Of a stretch of DNA of 57,010 bases, positions 52,073 through 57,010 are shown one piece after another. Numbering within the stretch: position 1 is the stretch's first letter; every line of letters begins with the position of its first letter. Source of the DNA: Tissierellales bacterium. Its GTDB lineage: Bacteria; Bacillota; Clostridia; Tissierellales; VENL01. The stretch spans positions 1 to 57,010 of the forward strand of contig JANQLB010000072.1 of the NCBI GenBank assembly GCA_028280805.1. Direction: 5' to 3'. The notes below the pieces were generated by a model. It made no database searches. It was not told where the DNA came from and saw nothing but the letters and a program-made list of their open reading frames with translations. The position numbers were made by a program, and so were the translations under genes.

Positions 52073-52146
52073 AAATAAGCAAAGATGTCGTAAACCCTAC
52101 ACCTTTATAAAAAGCTTTTTAGATTTAAGTATGATTAAATTTTGAA

Positions 52147-52776
52147 TTAGCTTTTTTTATATATAATAACAATATTAGAGATTAGTATTATTATAGTTAG
52201 TAACAGAATATTATACTTTTCTTCAAAGCTTGTGTTTAATAAGCTAAGAGCATAAAAATCGCCGGTGTATTTTCCTCTGGTTATAAACTCAAATATTAAA
52301 TAGCAAATACTAATCAAATATCCAGCAGGAACTGAATTAGTAATTTTGGCTATAGTAAGACCAATTAAACCTAGATATAATGTTGTTATTATGCTGCCAA
52401 GAAATATCTCTAAATAAGGAAAAGTGCTTTCCTGTAATTTTGCATAATAAAATATACCGCCAATAAAAACACAAATTATAGTCAAAAGCAATGCCAACCT
52501 TAATATAAAAATAAAAATGTGTGGAGTTGGTTTAGTATAAGATATTTCATAGACATTATGGTCAGTTTCAATATTTCCTATATACGTTAAAAAGATTATA
52601 CCTGATATAGGAAGATACAACTCTGCTATAAAAGATATTTCTTTATAGGAAAGTAGAGTAAGACTAAAAACCAATGGAGTAGATAGAATTAAAACTATAC
52701 CCACAATAGTATTAATGTTAAAAAGTATTTGAGTATTATATTTTACTAAAGTAAAATTTGTTTTTAGGACTTGCAT
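52147..52776 (-). CDS. ABC-transporter-associated membrane subunit, second permease of the leftward operon
   Basis: A 209-residue protein with six hydrophobic helices and no soluble domain. It overlaps the permease gene before it by 41 bp, so the two are translated together and probably form the membrane part of the transporter driven by the ATPase at 53924-54793. No family name recognised. Last gene of the leftward operon. Confidence 0.65.
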   Translation of the reverse strand: MQVLKTNFTLVKYNTQILFNINTIVGIVLILSTPLVFSLTLLSYKEISFIAELYLPISGIIFLTYIGNIETDHNVYEISYTKPTPHIFIFILRLALLLTIICVFIGGIFYYAKLQESTFPYLEIFLGSIITTLYLGLIGLTIAKITNSVPAGYLISICYLIFEFITRGKYTGDFYALSLLNTSFEEKYNILLLTIIILISNIVIIYKKS

Positions 52777-53923
52777 CTATATTACCTCTCTTCCATGACC
52801 ATATTAAAGAAGCTAATAAAACTAAAATAATTGAAACTACCAAGTACGCCACTCTATTGAAAATAATATCTCCTTGCCACATTATAAAATTATCATATTG
52901 ACCAACTGTATTAAAACGGATAACATATTTAGATAATCCGTACTCTCCTTTTAAAGGCATTAAAGAAATAAACCATAAAATAGTGAAAACAGGTAAAGTC
53001 ACTATACCATTGTTAAATACAATTGAAAGTAAAAAGCTAAGTGATGTAACAAATAGTACAGTAGGAAAAACCCAAGTTAAAGTATAATAATAAAATGAAA
53101 AATAGTTTATAGAATAGTTACTGACAGATGCTAATTGTGAAAATATGAACGTAGCATGAGTAGCAAAAGCTAAATAACAAAGCAGAATAATTATATTAAC
53201 TGCAATATATTTTGACAAAATATATTTAAAGCTTGAAATATTACGATTATATATTATCTCATGTGCTTTAAATCTTTTATCTCTTGTAAGAATAAAAGCA
53301 CTTAAAAATATTGGAAAGATACCTGCTGTTATTCCCATGTAGTCAGCAAAGATTCTTCCGAATGCACCTGTGATTTTATCTTTGTTTACTATATCCTCAA
53401 AACTTTTTATTGCTTCTTCATATGTTTTAGGTCTGTTAATATAGCTGCTTATATATTTTTCGTTAAACTGTGTGTTACCACCAAGCTCTTCGTCTACTTT
53501 TTTAATTATCTCTTTATACTCCTTGTAAGTTACATTTGGCACTAATTTTCCTTCAACAATTCCTTTACTTGAGATTTTGTTTGCTGAATATTTTAAAAAG
53601 TCTTTTTGTTCATCTGTTAAATTCAATTGTTTATTAATAATGAACCCATGCTTAAGAACTTGACCAATTCTAGCGGTTAAAATCAACCTGCTGTATACTA
53701 TTTGCATTTCTAACATAGGATCATCTACTGATGTTACACCATAGGATGGTAATCCATACATATTATCAGATATTTCTTCTGGAGGAGTAGGTTCTAAATC
53801 ATCAATGTTAGATGGTAAGTGAAAAAACTGAGTAAAGTAAAAAAGAGCTACTACACCAATAAATATATATAAAATAATACTTTTAAGCTGATATTTAATT
53901 TCTTTATAGATTAAAAAAAACAT
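52736..53923 (-). CDS. ABC-2 type permease with large extracytoplasmic loop
   Basis: A 395-residue protein. One N-terminal helix (about 13-33), a soluble extracytoplasmic region (about 35-195, charged and Pro-rich at its start), then about six helices. It belongs with the ATPase that ends one base before it. Substrate unknown; such ECF-linked systems often act in envelope stress or antimicrobial peptide export. Confidence 0.75.
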   Translation of the reverse strand: MFFLIYKEIKYQLKSIILYIFIGVVALFYFTQFFHLPSNIDDLEPTPPEEISDNMYGLPSYGVTSVDDPMLEMQIVYSRLILTARIGQVLKHGFIINKQLNLTDEQKDFLKYSANKISSKGIVEGKLVPNVTYKEYKEIIKKVDEELGGNTQFNEKYISSYINRPKTYEEAIKSFEDIVNKDKITGAFGRIFADYMGITAGIFPIFLSAFILTRDKRFKAHEIIYNRNISSFKYILSKYIAVNIIILLCYLAFATHATFIFSQLASVSNYSINYFSFYYYTLTWVFPTVLFVTSLSFLLSIVFNNGIVTLPVFTILWFISLMPLKGEYGLSKYVIRFNTVGQYDNFIMWQGDIIFNRVAYLVVSIILVLLASLIWSWKRGNIDASPKNKFYFSKI

Positions 53924-54793
53924 TTATATTTCACCATCCTTTACAACTTTAATATAGGCATCTTCAATAGAAGGATTGATTTTAACAGCATTTTCACACG
54001 GCTTTTTATGGGACAAAAGTCTGGTTTTTAATAAATCACCTTCACTGACAGTTGAGATTACAGGATATTTATTTTTAATCTCATTTAGTGAATCAATTGA
54101 TAGGGTAGCTATCCAAACCGAATCTTTTGCTTTTTCTGTTAAATCTCCAACTTTACCACTGAATAATAAATTTCCCTCTTTTATAATTGCAAGATTTTCA
54201 CATGTTGACTCAATATCTTCTACAATGTGAGTTGAAAGTATTACAATTCTTTTATTTGAAAAATCAGTTAGTAAATTGCGTAATCTTAATCTTTCTTCAG
54301 GGTCAAGACCTGCGGTTGGTTCGTCAACAATTAAAATTTGAGGATTATTAAGTAAAGCTTGAGCAATACCTAATCGTCTTTTCATCCCTCCTGATAAAGC
54401 TTTAACTTTTACTTTTTTATGCTGATATAAATTTACTTTGTTAAGCAATTCAATCACTAATGATTTTCTTTTAGGAGCAGGAGTAATATTACATAGAACT
54501 CCTAAGTAATCTAAAGTTTCATAGACATTCATAGAAGGATAAAAAGAAAAATCTTGAGGTAAATAACCTATTATTTTTCTAATATCTTTTTTTCTTTCAA
54601 TATTAATTCCATTAATAGTAATAATTCCATCAGTTTTCTTAATCAAAGTAGTTAAAATTCTCATTAAAGTAGTTTTACCCGCACCATTAGGTCCTAGCAA
54701 TCCAAACATTCCTTCATTTATATTAAGATTAATATTATTTAAAGCAGTTTTTTTTCCATATTTCTTCGTTAAATTTAAAATGCTTATACTCAT
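53924..54793 (-). CDS. ABC transporter ATP-binding protein
   Basis: About 290 residues with Walker A FGLLGPNGAGKTTLMRIL, signature LSGGMKRRLGIAQ, Walker B ILIVDEPTAGLDPEER and H-loop LSTHIVEDIE. The start at 54793 is chosen because GGAGGTGTAG lies just upstream; an earlier in-frame ATG overlaps the preceding gene. It couples to the two permease subunits. Confidence 0.9.
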   Translation of the reverse strand: MSISILNLTKKYGKKTALNNINLNINEGMFGLLGPNGAGKTTLMRILTTLIKKTDGIITINGINIERKKDIRKIIGYLPQDFSFYPSMNVYETLDYLGVLCNITPAPKRKSLVIELLNKVNLYQHKKVKVKALSGGMKRRLGIAQALLNNPQILIVDEPTAGLDPEERLRLRNLLTDFSNKRIVILSTHIVEDIESTCENLAIIKEGNLLFSGKVGDLTEKAKDSVWIATLSIDSLNEIKNKYPVISTVSEGDLLKTRLLSHKKPCENAVKINPSIEDAYIKVVKDGEI

Positions 54794-54798
54794 AAAAA

Positions 54799-55092
54799 CT
54801 ACACCTCCATAATTTTTGAATATATTAAGTGTTCGTAAAGGATACCACAAAGCAGCAAAACAATACCAACATATGGTAAAGCATTAACAATAGAACTTCT
54901 ACTAATAAGTAAAGGAGATAAGAGAATTGTAGTTGTAGTTAAAGAAATGAAACCTGACATAATTTTTTTCTTTCTATAATTTTTTTTATTTCTCTTTACG
55001 ATTTCTTCTTCACTTCGCATTTGTTCAATATATCTTACTTTATCCCACACTTCATCTATAAAGTCTTGTTCTTTAGGTGAATAGTTACTCAT
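54799..55092 (-). CDS. Small two-helix membrane protein, possible anti-sigma partner
   Basis: 97 residues. The N-terminal 50 are charged and cytoplasmic (QDFIDEVWDKVRYIEQM..EEEIVKRNKKN), then two membrane helices (about 47-65 and 72-90). It sits 3 bp after the sigma gene and 5 bp before the ATPase. Position and topology fit a small anti-sigma factor, though the classical zinc motif HxxxCxxC is absent. No family recognised. Confidence 0.55.
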   Translation of the reverse strand: MSNYSPKEQDFIDEVWDKVRYIEQMRSEEEIVKRNKKNYRKKKIMSGFISLTTTTILLSPLLISRSSIVNALPYVGIVLLLCGILYEHLIYSKIMEV

Positions 55093-55095
55093 AGT

Positions 55096-55620
55096 TTATA
55101 CCTCCCCTTTCAATAGTTTTTGTAATTTTTTACGGGCTCTGTAGATCAATATTTTTACTTGCCCTAAGTTTTTACTCATTATGTTAGCTATCTCTGAATA
55201 GCTAAGGTTTTCGTATTCAAATAAATATAGAGCAACTTTATAATCTTCTTTCATTTGATTAATTTTGTTAAAAATAATGCTATTTTGTTCTTTGGATAAA
55301 ATTTCCTCCTCTACTGTATAGTTTGCTGACTTGTGAATTTCTTCAAAGATAAGACCTTTATTTTTTCTTATATAATCAATACACTTGTTTCTGATAATTG
55401 TAAAAAGATAGGTTTTAAAAGAGTAATTTGTATTAAATCTGTCTCTATATACATAAAGGTCAGCAAAGCTTTCTTGAACCATGTCCTCGCCAAGATGAGG
55501 GTCTTTTATAATTTTTTTTGCGAAAGTTAAAGCACTAGCTCTATGTTTTACTATAAGTTTTTCAAAACTTTCTTTATTGCCTTGTTGAAATTCTTCCATG
55601 AGCTTACTGTCAATATCCAC
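55096..55620 (-). CDS. ECF-type RNA polymerase sigma factor
   Basis: A 174-residue sigma-70 family protein: sigma-2 region AKKIIKDPHLGEDMVQESFA, TYLFTIIRNKCIDYIRKNK, and sigma-4 region LSYSEIANIMSKNLGQVKIL followed by YRARKKLQKLL. It has no sigma-1 or sigma-3, as in group IV (ECF) factors. It heads the leftward operon and probably controls it and other envelope genes. ATG after CGGAGGTGAAGGGGT. Confidence 0.9.
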   Translation of the reverse strand: MDIDSKLMEEFQQGNKESFEKLIVKHRASALTFAKKIIKDPHLGEDMVQESFADLYVYRDRFNTNYSFKTYLFTIIRNKCIDYIRKNKGLIFEEIHKSANYTVEEEILSKEQNSIIFNKINQMKEDYKVALYLFEYENLSYSEIANIMSKNLGQVKILIYRARKKLQKLLKGEV

Positions 55621-55925
55621 CCCTTCACCTCCGTTTATGTTTCGTATATCTTGATTATAATTTTTTGAGTTCTCACTATTTATTCGTATTTATTATGAAA
55701 AGGTTACACTTAAGAAAGGAAATTATCTAATTAAATTTTTGGTTGTAAACTAGAGACATCCGAAGTCTAACTTTGCTTTATTCAAGAAAAAATATATATA
55801 AATACATTATATCACGCTTGGAACAAATTACCTGATGGCGAATTTTTATATTATTTGATAGTATTGTAAAAATCATTTATTATATTAAGATTAGTGTTGA
55901 ACTTGAAAAAAATCTTAAAAAATTA
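55621..55925. other. Divergent gap between the sigma operon and the tRNA region
   Basis: 305 bp of AT-rich sequence holding the promoter region of the leftward operon and approaching the rRNA-type promoter on the right. I cannot name the sigma-operon promoter with confidence, and no gene is seen. Confidence 0.4.
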
Positions 55926-55954
55926 TTGACAAACAATATCTAATTTGTTATAGT
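55926..55954 (+). promoter_or_regulatory. rRNA-type promoter before the tRNA-Ile gene
   Basis: TTGACA-17-TATAGT with the spacer sequence AACAAT..TTTGT that recurs in both promoters near the right edge. Downstream, GTCGATTGGAAAGCGGTAT (55962 on) matches the leader of the right-edge operon, GTCGACTGGAAAGCAGTAT (56911 on). Confidence 0.8.
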
Positions 55955-55998
55955 AGAAAAAGTCGATTGGAAAGCGGTATCTAAAACAGAATTAAATT

Positions 55999-56055
55999 TC
56001 TTGGGAGATGATAGTACTTTGCGAGAGATTGTCCGGAAGAGTAGGACCTTACTAG
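55999..56055 (+). pseudogene. Possible 3' remnant of a 5S rRNA gene
   Basis: GAGATGATAGTACTTTGCGA, then GAGATTGTCC and GGAAGAGTAGGACCTTACTA resemble the 3' half of clostridial 5S rRNA (..GATGGTACT.., GAGAGTAGGAC..TGC..). The 5' half is not seen, and the segment stands between an rRNA-type promoter/leader and a tRNA, as if the 16S-23S and part of the 5S had been deleted from an operon. Judged by eye only. Confidence 0.4.
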
Positions 56056-56155
56056 ATTAAAATATTCTTTAGTTAACTCAATCGTATAACAATTTTTTAT
56101 TAAATGTTAGCTGTGGCTTCGAGTTACTTCCAGATTGTCATTTTTATATAAGTAT

Positions 56156-56231
<76 letters not shown>

Positions 56232-56232
<1 letters not shown>

Positions 56233-56285
56233 GAATAAAAAAATCTTGTTATTCTAAATTTAGAATAACAAGATTTTTTTATTCT
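56232..56285. terminator. Perfect 27-bp palindromic bidirectional terminator
   Basis: AGAATAAAAAAATCTTGTTA and TTCTAAA are mirrored exactly by TTTAGAATAACAAGATTTTT and TTATTCT. It ends the tRNA transcript on the right and the RemA-like gene on the left; its left arm begins in the CCA and its right arm covers the last codons of that gene. Confidence 0.85.
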
Positions 56286-56650
56286 GGCTCTATTTCATGT
56301 TCTAGAATTTCTTCAATACGTGATTTGATTTTTTCCAGATTAAGACCTGCTTCCTCTTTTATACTTTTTTTAAGCATAGAGCCTATTTGCTCTATATCAT
56401 CTAATATGTCCTTTAAAAGCTCTAAGGCTGCAGTTGCCTCCATGACTTCCTTAGGAGTTTTAACAATATTAGATAAAATAGACGTTTCAGTACGAGATAC
56501 AATTAATGGATTATTGATTCCCTCAACAAATACTAATGTACGTCTTCCCGGACCGCGATTTTCTTCTATAGGGTCAAGAACAATAATTTTATCTGAACGT
56601 ACATATTTGCCATACCCTAAAGGTATAATAGTATTTTCTCTTATTTCCAT
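56279..56650 (-). CDS. RemA / DUF370-like protein with C-terminal helical extension
   Basis: A 123-residue protein. The N-terminal 60 residues (IIPLGYGKYVRSDKIIVLDP, GRRTLVFVEG.., ETSILSNIV) follow the DUF370/RemA layout: 'IGFGN-v-ad-I', 'RRT..V', '..S.lILS'. Residues 65-120 form a charged coiled coil not usual for RemA. RemA proteins bind DNA as regulators of matrix genes; the same role here is only likely. ATG after AAAGGGTGATATGTA (minus strand). Confidence 0.6.
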   Translation of the reverse strand: MEIRENTIIPLGYGKYVRSDKIIVLDPIEENRGPGRRTLVFVEGINNPLIVSRTETSILSNIVKTPKEVMEATAALELLKDILDDIEQIGSMLKKSIKEEAGLNLEKIKSRIEEILEHEIEPE

Positions 56651-56762
56651 TACATATCACCCTTTTAAATTTATTATAATTATATTTTATTCAATACATT
56701 GTTCATTATACATGTCTATTTAAAAGATAAATTAATAACTTGTGATAATTTAAAAAAATCAG

Positions 56763-56791
56763 TTGACAAACAATTTGAAGTTTGTTATAGT
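56763..56791 (+). promoter_or_regulatory. rRNA-type promoter P1 at the right edge
   Basis: TTGACA-17-TATAGT. The spacer contains the perfect dyad ACAAAC-8-GTTTGT. Confidence 0.8.
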
Positions 56792-56875
56792 TTTAAGAGT
56801 CGTCATTACATGACAAAGTTTAACAATATATAAAAGATAATTTTAAGAACCACTCTAAAAATTTCAAAAAAGTTA

Positions 56876-56904
56876 TTGACAAACAATGTCGAATTTGTTA
56901 TAGT
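56876..56904 (+). promoter_or_regulatory. rRNA-type promoter P2 at the right edge
   Basis: TTGACA-17-TATAGT with spacer ACAAACAATGTCGAATTTGT, nearly the same as at 55926. Tandem with P1 113 bp upstream. Confidence 0.85.
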
Positions 56905-57010
56905 AGTAAGAGTCGACTGGAAAGCAGTATGACATTAAAAGATAGTAATTGGTCTTTGAAAATTAAACAGTGCAAAGCCATATGAATACATCCTTAAGAA
57001 ATAACTTTGA
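56905..57010 (+). other. 5' leader of a probable rRNA operon (16S expected beyond the edge)
   Basis: GTCGACTGGAAAGCAGTATG followed by TTGGTCTTTGAAAATTAAAC is the usual end of a clostridial pre-16S leader. The mature 16S start is not in the window. Confidence 0.6.

Overview
The window is very AT-rich, with strong Gram-positive AGGAGG-type ribosome binding sites, TTG/GTG starts and an rRNA-type promoter and leader at the right end. This suggests a chromosome segment of an anaerobic Firmicute of the class Clostridia (Clostridium or Ruminiclostridium-like). Nearly every gene from position 1 to 52 kb reads rightward. The species cannot be named from the sequence alone.

Region 1 (about 0.3-17.4 kb) is a run of unrelated single-gene units: acetyltransferases, small-molecule phosphotransferases, methyltransferases, hydrolases, a flavin reductase, an HD phosphohydrolase, a VOC protein, a CDP-alcohol phosphatidyltransferase and small unknowns. 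Each has its own ribosome binding site. Many are separated by 80-200 bp imperfect, hairpin-rich repeats whose right end resembles CTTGTAAAG..CGAAGGCTTCAAAAACACGAAACGTTATA. The same arrangement resumes at 44.9-52.1 kb (CPBP protease, the lipid II flippase Amj, GyrI-like protein, methyltransferase, nucleotidyltransferase) and includes truncated genes. It looks like an integron-type or cassette-type accessory array, but no integrase lies inside the window.

Region 2 (about 17.7-44.5 kb) is a single-direction biosynthetic cluster and the main interest of the window. It starts with a 1.6 kb non-coding region in which a sigma-A promoter module and a leader module are repeated three times. Next comes a type II polyketide/fatty-acid set: acyl carrier protein, hot-dog thioesterase, a ketosynthase-like protein lacking its catalytic residues, ketoreductase, phosphopantetheinyl transferase, dehydratase and an intact ketosynthase. 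No enoyl reductase is present, which suggests a polyene chain. These are followed by a flavoprotein, a BioA-type class III aminotransferase, three paralogous DUF3419 (BtaA-like 3-amino-3-carboxypropyl transferase) proteins, a pyruvoyl phosphatidylserine-decarboxylase homologue and a short-chain dehydrogenase. The cluster then switches to a ribosomal-peptide system: three 49-51-residue precursor peptides in tandem ~480 bp repeats, a B12-binding radical SAM enzyme, a PqqD-SPASM protein that has lost all three radical-SAM cluster cysteines, a free PqqD-like protein, a GNAT acyltransferase, an ABC exporter with two permeases and a pair of M16 peptidases (one with, one without HxxEH). A perfect 19-bp terminator closes it. 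I infer a hybrid of an amino-modified polyene or fatty chain and a ribosomal peptide. I do not recognise it as a described family.

Region 3 (52.1-57.0 kb): a leftward operon encodes an ECF sigma factor, a small membrane protein and an ABC transporter. A tRNA-Ile (GAU) then stands behind an rRNA-type promoter and what looks like the tail of a 5S rRNA. A RemA/DUF370-like gene follows, and twin rRNA-type promoters run off the right edge, probably into a 16S gene.
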